Source of the DNA: Micavibrio sp.
Lineage (GTDB): Bacteria; Pseudomonadota; Alphaproteobacteria; UBA9219
DNA length: 61,094 bases
Reading direction: 5' to 3'
Assembly (NCBI GenBank): GCA_020718105.1
Contig: DYDA01000011.1
Span: forward strand, 1-61,094
Positions 1-6,994 of the stretch are shown piece by piece. Each line of letters opens with the position of its first letter. Position 1 is the stretch's first letter. A program made the position numbers and the translations under genes. The notes under the pieces were generated by a model. The model saw only the letters and a program-made list of their open reading frames with translations, had not been told where the DNA came from and searched no databases.

Positions 1-149
1 GCTCTCAAAATCCTAATTCCAGCCACACAATTTTGTCCATTATGCCGATTTTGACAAAAGCGTTATATTTCATCAACATAGATGGTTAATCCGGTACAAA
101 CAGACTCGAAAACGTCTCTCAGTAGGGCTCAGCTCGACGTACGGCCTCG
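1..149. other. Left-edge intergenic sequence, no gene seen
   Basis: No convincing reading frame, tRNA or known RNA fold is visible in this stretch downstream of rho. The part from 100 to 149 is rich in CTCGA/TCGAG-like words and could be the end of a small RNA or a gene outside the window, but nothing supports a specific call. Confidence 0.3.
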
Positions 150-185
150 AAAAACCCAAGATTCGTTGATTCTATTGGGTTTTTT
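150..185 (-). terminator. Rho-gene terminator, one of two identical 36-bp copies
   Basis: A stem of CCCAA pairing with TTGGG is flanked by A- and T-runs, so it can act in both directions. On the minus strand it lies 45 bp past the rho stop. The same 36 bases recur exactly at 31825-31860 behind parB. Confidence 0.75.
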
Positions 186-230
186 CGCCTCAAAAAGGGA
201 GGCGAAAAGAAGGGCTAAAAAGCCCCCCCG

Positions 231-1529
231 TTAGTCCGAAGAACCACGCCTTGGTTTAGCAATGTCGTTGGTGTTCTGGGTCATCGATTCAAAGAAGTCC
301 GTGTTGGTCTTGCTGTACTTCAACTTGTCCAAAAGGAACTCCATCGCGTCGGTCGTGCCCATGGGCATCAGCACGCGGCGCAGCACCCACATCTTAGACA
401 TCGTGGCCTTATCCACCAGCAGCTCTTCCTTGCGCGTGCCCGACTTGGTGATGTCGATAGCGGGGAACGAACGGCGATCCGACAGCTTACGATCCAAAAT
501 GATTTCTGAATTGCCTGTGCCCTTGAACTCTTCAAAAATGACCTCGTCCATACGGCTACCTGTATCCACCAGCGCGGTCGCGATGATAGTCAGCGAGCCG
601 CCACCTTCGATGTTACGCGCCGCACCAAAGAAGCGCTTAGGCCGCTGCAACGCGTTGGCATCCACGCCGCCCGTCAACACCTTGCCAGACGACGGCACAA
701 CCGTGTTGTACGCGCGAGCAAGACGCGTGATGCTATCCAAAAGAATAACAACATCGCGCTTATGCTCAACAAGGCGTTTGGCTTTTTCGATCACCATCTC
801 GGCCACCTGAACGTGACGTGAGGCCGGTTCGTCAAAGGTCGAGCTGATAACCTCGCCCTTCACCGAACGCGCCATATCCGTGACTTCTTCGGGGCGTTCG
901 TCAATCAACAGGACAATCAGATAAACGCCCGGATTGTTCCTGATAATCGCATGCGCGATATTTTGCAGCATAACGGTTTTACCCGTGCGCGGCGGCGCAA
1001 CGATCAGAGCGCGTTGCCCCATACCAAGCGGCGAGATCAAATCGATAACGCGGGTCGTATAGTCTTTTTTCGCGGGGTCCTGCAGCTCTAAAACCAAGCG
1101 ACGATCAGGATAAAGCGGCGTTAGATTGTCAAAGCCGATGCGATGGCGCGTTTTGTCGGGCTCTTCAAAATTGATGCTGTTGACCTTCAACAAAGCAAAA
1201 TAGCGCTCAGATTCTTTAGGAGCGCGGATTTCGCCCTCAACCGTATCGCCTGTGCGCAGGTTGAACTTACGCACCTGGCTGGGCGAAACATAAATATCAT
1301 CGGGGCCCGCCAAATAGTTGGATTCAGGCGAGCGCAAAAAGCCAAAGCCATCGGGCAAAACTTCTAAAACGCCCTCACCATAAATGGCATTACCTTTTTC
1401 GGCCTCTGCTTTTAAAATGGCAAACATCATTTCTTGTTTGCGCATGGCGCTGGCGTTTTCGATTTCTAGCTCTTCCGCAAAAGCAAGCAGCTCGGCGGGG
1501 GTTTTGGCTTTAAGTTCACGTAAATTCAT
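231..1529 (-). CDS. rho: Transcription termination factor Rho
   Basis: This is the hexameric RNA helicase that ends transcription of untranslated RNA. The 432-residue product has the usual length. The N-terminal Rho-N helices are at about 1-45. An OB-fold RNA-binding domain containing [12 protein letters not shown] follows at about 50-125. The ATPase domain has the Walker A sequence APPRTGKT near residue 180, [13 protein letters not shown] around 210-222 and the Walker B region [16 protein letters not shown]. The C-terminus carries RRSFPAIDI and the R-loop region SGTRKEELL. The ATG at 1529 gives the standard MNLRELK start. The gene heads a leftward transcript separate from hemH, with about 245 bp of leader or promoter region upstream. 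Rho is often autoregulated in its leader, but I see no clear attenuator here. Confidence 0.98.
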   Translation of the reverse strand: MNLRELKAKTPAELLAFAEELEIENASAMRKQEMMFAILKAEAEKGNAIYGEGVLEVLPDGFGFLRSPESNYLAGPDDIYVSPSQVRKFNLRTGDTVEGEIRAPKESERYFALLKVNSINFEEPDKTRHRIGFDNLTPLYPDRRLVLELQDPAKKDYTTRVIDLISPLGMGQRALIVAPPRTGKTVMLQNIAHAIIRNNPGVYLIVLLIDERPEEVTDMARSVKGEVISSTFDEPASRHVQVAEMVIEKAKRLVEHKRDVVILLDSITRLARAYNTVVPSSGKVLTGGVDANALQRPKRFFGAARNIEGGGSLTIIATALVDTGSRMDEVIFEEFKGTGNSEIILDRKLSDRRSFPAIDITKSGTRKEELLVDKATMSKMWVLRRVLMPMGTTDAMEFLLDKLKYSKTNTDFFESMTQNTNDIAKPRRGSSD

Positions 1530-1775
1530 GGTGTCCTTGTAGGTTTTAGAAAAGCTTGTTGAGGATGTTTTCTCGTGTTTCGTTGAGAAAGGGGAGCCAA
1601 AGAGCTTTCGTGATGAGACAGGCTTTTTTTCTGCTTATGGCAGAGTATCTTTTTGCGCTGTTGTGAGGTGGCCGAAGGAGATAGGAATTGCTGTTTCCAG
1701 AAAAAATACCGCTTCAGCGTCTTCTTCTTTAGTCTTTCTTCGCCGCGATGTCAAAAAAAAACTATGGTTAATCCT

Positions 1776-2741
1776 TTATTTTCGCGTCTTTTTTATGTTT
1801 TTCACAATAAGAGCCGCCAGTCCTTCTATAAAACGGGGCGCTGTTCCTACCGTTGGGACAACACCGACAAACGGCGCGCCCGCCTTAAGCCCACGCAGCG
1901 CATAGTCCTGCGCCAATTCCACCAGCGTTTCCACGTGCTCACAAACAAAGACAATGGGCACAAGGACAACGGGCCGTTTTTCCTGTGCGGCTCGCGTGAC
2001 TTCATCCTTGGTTGCTGGGGAAAGCCACGCGCTGCGCCCCACGCGGCTTTGATAGGCCAAGACAGCGTCTTGCGTTTTTTCTTTTTCCATAAGGGCACAA
2101 ATCGCCGCAACCGTTTCTTCGCATTGCTGCGGATAAGGATCGCCCGCCGCTACGATGGAGAGGGGCAGCCCATGCGCTGTAAAAATAAGCTTAGGCGTTC
2201 CGTGTTGCTTCGCTTCTGTAAAAACCGCGTCTGTGTTCCGCGCCATCGTTTCAATAAAGCCCGCCTCTTTGTGAAACGCTATTATTTCTAGGCCTTCTTT
2301 CAGACCTTGCCGCTTCGCTTCTTTTCGCGCCTCTTGCAAAGAGCTTTCCGTCGTCGTTGTCGAAAACTGCGGATACAGCGGCAAAAAAACAAGACGATCC
2401 GGCGCATAATTTTTGACAGCCTCCATCGTCTCCTCAATAAACGGCGCTGCATAACGCATCCCTATAAAACACCGAAACACGCCATATTTTGATAGGGCGG
2501 CTTCAAGCGCCTTGGCTTGTGCCATCGTGTTTTCCAAAAGCGGCGAGCATCCGCCCAGCTTTTTATAATTATCGGTAGCCTTTTTCTCCCTTTTCCGCGC
2601 TATATAAAAAGCCAACGGAATCCTGATAAAAAAGGGCAGGCGCATAATGGCGGGATCTTTAAAAAGATTGAAAAGAAACGGCCTCACGCCCGCCAAGAAC
2701 GCTGGCCCGCCCATGGATAAAAGGATTACGGCCGTCTTCAT
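1776..2741 (-). CDS. hemH: Ferrochelatase
   Basis: The enzyme inserts ferrous iron into protoporphyrin IX, the last step of protohaem synthesis. The product has 321 residues, a normal bacterial length. Visible family signatures are the N-terminal VILLSMGGP, the central LPLYPQFSTTTTESS and the metal-site stretch FTAHGLPLSIVAAGDPYPQQ, where the His of AHGLP is the conserved iron ligand. It is followed by PIVFVCEHVETLVELAQDY, which carries the conserved EH-ET pair. Its ATG overlaps the hemE stop as ATGA, so the two haem genes are translationally coupled, with hemE first. The C-terminus is short and there is no Fe-S cysteine cluster of the mitochondrial type. Confidence 0.96.
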   Translation of the reverse strand: MKTAVILLSMGGPAFLAGVRPFLFNLFKDPAIMRLPFFIRIPLAFYIARKREKKATDNYKKLGGCSPLLENTMAQAKALEAALSKYGVFRCFIGMRYAAPFIEETMEAVKNYAPDRLVFLPLYPQFSTTTTESSLQEARKEAKRQGLKEGLEIIAFHKEAGFIETMARNTDAVFTEAKQHGTPKLIFTAHGLPLSIVAAGDPYPQQCEETVAAICALMEKEKTQDAVLAYQSRVGRSAWLSPATKDEVTRAAQEKRPVVLVPIVFVCEHVETLVELAQDYALRGLKAGAPFVGVVPTVGTAPRFIEGLAALIVKNIKKTRK

Positions 2742-3784
2742 GCCTCTGCCCCTTTTTGAAATCCATGAACCAAAGAGACAAGCCGCGCCATATGATCGGG
2801 ATTTGTTTCTTTCATCACGCCATGCCCCAGATTAAAAATAAGGTTTGAGCCAAGCGCGCCAAGTATTTTTTTGGCCTGTCTTTCCATCGCTGCGCCGCCT
2901 TCCAAAAGAAGGGTGGGATCAAGATTGCCTTGCAAACAGCCCAGCGGCAACAGCTGCTCTTTTGCTTCTTCCAAAGAAACGTTTTGATCCAACCCACAGC
3001 CGCTTATCCCCGTTTGATGAAAATACTTTTTATAGTCGTCAAGGCTAGCACCACGCGGAAAGCCGATAATCGGAAAGTTCGGGTGCTGTTTTCGAATGCC
3101 CTCTACCAGCCTTTGGGTCGGCTGAATGATAAAATCATCAAAGGCCTGCCCTTCCAGCTGACCCGCGTGGCTTTCGAAAATCTGGATGACTTCAGCTCCC
3201 GCGTCAATCTGTCCTAAAAGATAGGCCAAAGACGCTTCCTCTATCTTCTTCATCAGCGCTTTTAAAAAAGCTGGCTGGTGAAAAGCCGCCTCCTTGGCCT
3301 TGACAAAATCTTGCCGTCCCTGCCCATCGATCATATAGCACGCCACCGTCCACACCCCGCCACAAAACCCTATCAGGGTTTGATAATCTTTTAATTGCGG
3401 TTTCACGCGCCGAAGCGTTTCAAAGACGGGGGCTATTGTCTCTTGGGTATAAAACAGCTCTTCGACCTTTTTTTCGTCCTCCATCGGATCGAGGCGCGGG
3501 CCTTCGCCTTCAAGAAAAGAAACCTTGGCTCCCAAGGCAAAGGGAACCAGCAGAATATCGGCAAATAAAATGGCGGCATCCACATCAAACCGCCTAAGCG
3601 GTTGAAGCGTTGCCTCAGCCGCCAAAGACGGCGTTAGGCAAAAATCGATAAAGCCGTTCGCCTGTTTTCTTATTTCCTGATATTCTGGAAGATACCGCCC
3701 CGCTTGCCTCATTAACCAAAGAGGGATGTTATCCGACACCCCTTTGGTTAAAAGAGAGAGAACTGGCTTTTCGGGTTTATGCAC
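2738..3784 (-). CDS. hemE: Uroporphyrinogen decarboxylase
   Basis: HemE decarboxylates uroporphyrinogen III to coproporphyrinogen III in haem synthesis. The 348-residue product shows the family N-terminus PLWLMRQAGRYLPEY, which contains the catalytic-site Arg residues, then DAAILFADILLVPFALG and the GFCGGVWTVACYMIDGQG region. The start is a GTG at 3784. It has AAGGAAG six bases upstream and gives MHKPEKPVL. The gene reads away from the candidate replication origin at 3785-4171, so its promoter must lie inside that origin. This is the arrangement known from Caulobacter, where hemE transcription crosses Cori. It overlaps hemH by four bases. Confidence 0.96.
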   Translation of the reverse strand: MHKPEKPVLSLLTKGVSDNIPLWLMRQAGRYLPEYQEIRKQANGFIDFCLTPSLAAEATLQPLRRFDVDAAILFADILLVPFALGAKVSFLEGEGPRLDPMEDEKKVEELFYTQETIAPVFETLRRVKPQLKDYQTLIGFCGGVWTVACYMIDGQGRQDFVKAKEAAFHQPAFLKALMKKIEEASLAYLLGQIDAGAEVIQIFESHAGQLEGQAFDDFIIQPTQRLVEGIRKQHPNFPIIGFPRGASLDDYKKYFHQTGISGCGLDQNVSLEEAKEQLLPLGCLQGNLDPTLLLEGGAAMERQAKKILGALGSNLIFNLGHGVMKETNPDHMARLVSLVHGFQKGAEA

Positions 3785-3794
3785 GGCTTACTTC

Positions 3795-3818
3795 CTTTTA
3801 TATAAATATATAATTAAG
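3795..3818. other. AT-rich tract, possible DNA unwinding element
   Basis: A run made almost only of A and T (core TATATAAATATATAATTAAG) lies just upstream of hemE inside the candidate origin. It could be the duplex-unwinding element or simply part of the hemE promoter. Confidence 0.4.
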
Positions 3819-3932
3819 TAGTAGTAGAGAGTGGGGGAGGCAAGGAATGGGGATGCTTTTTTATAGACAAAAAAGACGTTCTTTTCCACGATCAAATAAA
3901 GACGTCCCAAAAGAGATTTCAAAACAAGTGTG

Positions 3933-3947
3933 TTAATAAGATATTAA
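3933..3947. promoter_or_regulatory. CtrA-type binding site in the candidate origin
   Basis: The sequence is TTAA-TAAGATA-TTAA, an exact match to the CtrA consensus TTAA-N7-TTAA. It lies 30 bp from the perfect DnaA box. In Caulobacter, CtrA silences the origin in swarmer cells through such sites. Confidence 0.6.
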
Positions 3948-3976
3948 AATCGATACAATTCAAGCGTGGATTGATC

Positions 3977-3985
3977 TGTGGATAA
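3977..3985 (-). promoter_or_regulatory. Perfect DnaA box
   Basis: TGTGGATAA is the reverse complement of TTATCCACA, the high-affinity DnaA box. Single-mismatch boxes flank it at 3861-3869, 4016-4024 and 4060-4068. Confidence 0.7.
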
Positions 3986-4171
3986 CGGGAGTAAAAGAGA
4001 AAAAATCTATCCACCGTATTCACACCCCCGTGAAAAAAACGATCCCCAAATTCAGAAGATGTGGGTAAAAGAGGGGGAAGTCGAATGGTTTTGTTTTAGA
4101 AAGACGCCTTGCCTAAGTTATCCCCGCAAGCAAGTGTGCTGCTGTATAAGTAGAAAAAGGGCAGATAAAAA

Positions 4172-5032
4172 ATGGATGTGATCTTATCAGGAAAAGCCAA
4201 ACTGGCGGGAGTTATGGGGTGGCCCATTGATCACTCAAAATCACCACGCCTTCATGGGTATTGGCTTTCACACTATGGCATTGATGGAACGTACGTTCCT
4301 TTAGCCGTGCGGCCTGAAAATCTTGAGGTCGCCTTGCGCGCATTGCCCGTTCTTGGTTTTCGTGGCGTAAACCTGACAATCCCCCACAAAGAACAGGCGA
4401 TGAAAATTATTGATCACAAAGACCCCTTGGCGCGTCGCGTGGGGGCGGCCAACACCATCCTTGTTCGTGAAGACGGCTCGCTTGAAGGGCGCAACACGGA
4501 TGTTTCTGGCTTTTCACAAAACATTTTGGCGGGTGGTTTTATACCGCCAAAAGAGGGGTTTGTCGCAACGGTGTTGGGCGCAGGCGGTGCGGCGCGTGCT
4601 GTCGTTGTGGCGCTGCAAGAAATGGGAGCACAAGAAATACGGATTGTTAATCGTAATCAAGAGAAGGCGCGGGCGCTTTGTGAGGGAGCCATGGGAACAA
4701 ACCGGTTTTCTGTTTTTTCATGGGAGGAGGCTCAAAAAGCGCTGGCAGAAACGCACCTGTTAACAAACACAACGTCTTTGGGCATGAGCGGCCAGCCAGC
4801 GCTTGTTCTTGATTTGCGGGCTTTACCCAAACAAGCGTTTGTGACCGATATTGTTTATGCGCCGCTTGAGACGCCCTTGCTGGCTGCGGCCAAGCAGCGC
4901 GGGCTTTCAACCGTTGACGGTCTTGGTATGCTCCTTTATCAGGCTGCGCCCGCTTTTGCCGCTTGGTTCGGGAAAGAACCGGCGGTAACGCCCGCTCTTC
5001 GCGCCCATGTTTTAGGAGACGGACGAGCATGA
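4172..5032 (+). CDS. aroE: Shikimate dehydrogenase (NADP+)
   Basis: AroE reduces 3-dehydroshikimate to shikimate in aromatic amino acid synthesis. The 286-residue product begins with the substrate-binding loop GWPIDHSKSPRLHG near residues 16-29. It contains NLTIPHKEQAM around residue 72, whose Lys is the catalytic one, and NTDVSGF. The nucleotide-binding motif VLGAGGAARAV is near residue 133, followed by the NRN nucleotide-specificity loop, and the C-terminal GLGMLLYQAAPAF. The ATG at 4172 follows a weak AGAAAAAGGG ribosome site. It is the first gene of a tight rightward operon with coaE and dnaQ, transcribed away from the candidate origin. Confidence 0.96.
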   Translation: MDVILSGKAKLAGVMGWPIDHSKSPRLHGYWLSHYGIDGTYVPLAVRPENLEVALRALPVLGFRGVNLTIPHKEQAMKIIDHKDPLARRVGAANTILVREDGSLEGRNTDVSGFSQNILAGGFIPPKEGFVATVLGAGGAARAVVVALQEMGAQEIRIVNRNQEKARALCEGAMGTNRFSVFSWEEAQKALAETHLLTNTTSLGMSGQPALVLDLRALPKQAFVTDIVYAPLETPLLAAAKQRGLSTVDGLGMLLYQAAPAFAAWFGKEPAVTPALRAHVLGDGRA

Positions 5033-5640
5033 AAAAAAAGCGCCCCCTTATCATTGGCCTAACGGGTGGCCTTGGCATGGGGAAAAGCACCGCCGCTAAA
5101 ATGATGGGCGTTTTGGGTCTTCCCGTTTTTGACGCCGACGCGTGCGTGCGTGCTGCCTTGACCAGGGGCGGCGCTGCCGAGGCCGCCATAAAAAAAACGT
5201 TCCCCACCTGTTTTGTGAGGGGCCGCATCCATCGCCCCACCCTTTTCGCGCTGGCGTTTAAAAACAAAAACACGCTTAAAAAACTGGAAGCCATACTTCA
5301 TCCACTTGTTTGGAAAGAGCGCGAGGCGTTTCTGCGGCAGGCGAAAAAACAAAACAAAGAAGGTGTGGTTTTAGACATTCCTCTTTTATTTGAAACGGGA
5401 GCAGAGAGAGGCTGTGATAAAACGGTGTGCGTTTATACAAGCGCTGCTGTGCAAAAAGAGAGGACTCTTAAGCGCAAAAACATGACAGGTATAAAATTAA
5501 AGGCTATACAGGCGCGGCAAATGCCTGTTGCCAAAAAACGCCTTTTGGCGGACGCAAGCCTTGATATGAGCGTCAGCCGTAAACAAGCGCGAGCTATGCT
5601 TGCCGCACTTTGGACTCTGTGGAAAAAGGAACAGCCATGA
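5029..5640 (+). CDS. coaE: Dephospho-CoA kinase
   Basis: CoaE phosphorylates the 3'-hydroxyl of dephospho-CoA, the final step of coenzyme A synthesis. The 203-residue product has the P-loop GLTGGLGMGKST at about 10-21, the conserved FDADA (Asp pair for substrate and metal), HPLVW and the lid-region stretch VVLDIPLLFETGAE. The chosen ATG overlaps the aroE stop as ATGA and has AGGAGAC upstream, so a longer frame beginning further left is not used. The protein is rich in Lys and Arg in its C-terminal half. Confidence 0.94.
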   Translation: MKKKRPLIIGLTGGLGMGKSTAAKMMGVLGLPVFDADACVRAALTRGGAAEAAIKKTFPTCFVRGRIHRPTLFALAFKNKNTLKKLEAILHPLVWKEREAFLRQAKKQNKEGVVLDIPLLFETGAERGCDKTVCVYTSAAVQKERTLKRKNMTGIKLKAIQARQMPVAKKRLLADASLDMSVSRKQARAMLAALWTLWKKEQP

Positions 5641-6332
5641 ACGTTCGTGAAATCGTCCTTGATACAGAAACAACGGGGCTTAGCCCGCTTAAAGGCGATA
5701 GGCTGGTGGAAATTGGGTGCGTCGAAATTGTCAACCTTCTTCCGACAGGAAACGTCTTTCATCGCTATATTAATCCTGAACGCGATGTGCCCGAAGGTGC
5801 GTCCCGCGTGCATGGACTGACGAATGATTTTTTGGCGGACAAGCCCGTTTTTGCCGCAGAGGTCGATGGTTTTTTAGAATTTATTGGCGAGGCGCCGCTG
5901 GTTATCCATAACGCGCCTTTCGATATGGGGTTTGTCAATGCCGAGCTGACGCGTTGTGGTTTTCGCAACCTGCCCATGGGGCGGGCTGTGGATACGCTGC
6001 CCATGGCGCGCAAAAAGTTTCCGGGAGCGCCCGCTTCATTGGATGCGCTGTGCAAACGGTTTGGTGTGGATCTGTCGAGTCGCGATTTTCACGGGGCTTT
6101 GTTGGATGCGCGGCTTTTGGCGGATGTTTATTTAGAGTTGATGGGGGGGCGGCAGCCGGATCTTGTCGTGACAAAAAGCGCAGACGTTATCATAACGGAG
6201 GCTCCTGTTGAGGCGACAGCGCAAAGAAGCTTTCGGGGCGCTCGCGTACACCAGCCTTCGCCGGAAGAAGGCGCAGCGCATGAGGCGTGGCTTGAGAAAA
6301 TAAAAAACCCACTTTGGAAAAGCGCAGGCTAA
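5637..6332 (+). CDS. dnaQ: DNA polymerase III epsilon subunit (3'-5' proofreading exonuclease)
   Basis: This is the DEDDh exonuclease that removes misincorporated bases in the replicative polymerase. Exo I is DTETTG at residues 9-14. Exo II is the HNAPFDMGFVNAEL region near residue 92. Exo III is HGALLDARLLADVYL near residue 151, with the catalytic His of the DEDDh type. The 231-residue length fits, and the final 50 residues form the polymerase-tethering tail. The ATG overlaps the coaE stop as ATGA, so it is the third gene of the aroE operon. Its stop overlaps the stop of the convergent gene at 6329 by four bases. Confidence 0.95.
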   Translation: MNVREIVLDTETTGLSPLKGDRLVEIGCVEIVNLLPTGNVFHRYINPERDVPEGASRVHGLTNDFLADKPVFAAEVDGFLEFIGEAPLVIHNAPFDMGFVNAELTRCGFRNLPMGRAVDTLPMARKKFPGAPASLDALCKRFGVDLSSRDFHGALLDARLLADVYLELMGGRQPDLVVTKSADVIITEAPVEATAQRSFRGARVHQPSPEEGAAHEAWLEKIKNPLWKSAG

Positions 6333-6967
6333 TGATTGAGGTGGTCGCTTAAGAACGCGAGCGTTTTTTCTTGAGCGTCTTGCGCCACACCGAGGGTTGA
6401 GGCGCCCCGATTCATGTGAAAAAAAGCTTCTTCTGTGTTTTCATAAACATGCGTGGTGATTACTTTGTTGCGGCTTAATGATCGTGCAATGCGGGCTGTC
6501 TCTGCCGCTTTATGGGGATCAGATGGTGCAGCCAAGTGAAGCAAAAAGGGCATACGAAGATCGTGAACTTCGCCCAAGTGTGGGGCTAGGCTTGTGCCGG
6601 TATAGGCCACGGCGCAATCAACATCGCTTCGTGCGGCAAGCAAAAAAGCCAGAAGCCCACCTTGCTCAAAGCCAAGGACGCCAACTTTCCCGCCGCAACC
6701 GGGCTGCGTTCTTAAAAAGGCAAGCACAGAAAGGAGATCGCCCATAGCGACCTCTGGATCAGGGCGTTCGCCTTGTTTTTGTGCAAGCAAAGGACAAAGC
6801 GCAAGATAGCCTTTTGCGGCAAAGGACGCACAAAAAGCTTCTCTCTGTTCAGGCGAAGCATTGGCCTCGGCAAGAAGAATAAGCCCTTCGCCGTGACCGC
6901 CCGCAGGGGTTGCAAGAATCGCGTTGATGACGTTGCCGCCAAAAGAGGGGATGTTCATTTGGGTCAT
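6329..6967 (-). CDS. Dienelactone-hydrolase-family protein with altered nucleophile site
   Basis: An alpha/beta-hydrolase of about 212 residues resembling dienelactone hydrolases: an N-terminal strand pair, LILLAEANASPEQREAFCASFAAKGYLALCP, then VGVLGFEQGGLLAFLLAA, a late Asp-containing strand (LHLAAPSDPHK) and a C-terminal His (EEAFFHMNRG). The usual nucleophile motif in this family is GxCxGG; here it reads GFEQGG, so Cys is replaced by Glu. Catalysis may therefore be lost or changed. The start is uncertain: ATG at 6967 is chosen, but a TTG at 6991 would extend it by eight codons. It lies four or more bases after the membrane gene on the same strand, so they probably form one transcript. Confidence 0.75.
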   Translation of the reverse strand: MTQMNIPSFGGNVINAILATPAGGHGEGLILLAEANASPEQREAFCASFAAKGYLALCPLLAQKQGERPDPEVAMGDLLSVLAFLRTQPGCGGKVGVLGFEQGGLLAFLLAARSDVDCAVAYTGTSLAPHLGEVHDLRMPFLLHLAAPSDPHKAAETARIARSLSRNKVITTHVYENTEEAFFHMNRGASTLGVAQDAQEKTLAFLSDHLNH

Positions 6968-6994
6968 GAGAGGATCTATCTTAGCAGACAAATC

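Larger units (their letters stand above)
3785..4171. other. Candidate chromosomal replication origin (oriC)
   Basis: This is a 387-bp gap between divergent hemE and aroE. It contains a perfect DnaA box TGTGGATAA at 3977-3985 and three boxes one mismatch from TTATNCACA: 3861-3869, 4016-4024 and 4060-4068 (reverse). Weaker boxes lie at 4007-4015 and 4118-4126. A perfect CtrA site (TTAA-N7-TTAA) is at 3933-3947 and a strongly AT-rich tract at 3795-3818 could be the unwinding element. In Caulobacter the origin lies beside hemE and combines DnaA and CtrA sites. The function is inferred; dnaA is not in the window and no GC-skew calculation was possible. Confidence 0.72.

Noticed and set aside
1653-2291. 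212-codon forward frame opposite hemH
   Set aside because: It is antisense to a clear ferrochelatase and has no ribosome site or family resemblance.
4647-5294. 215-codon reverse frame across aroE-coaE
   Set aside because: Both genes on the plus strand have unmistakable motifs and overlapping starts; the reverse frame is rich in Lys/Arg/Pro as shadows of this composition usually are.
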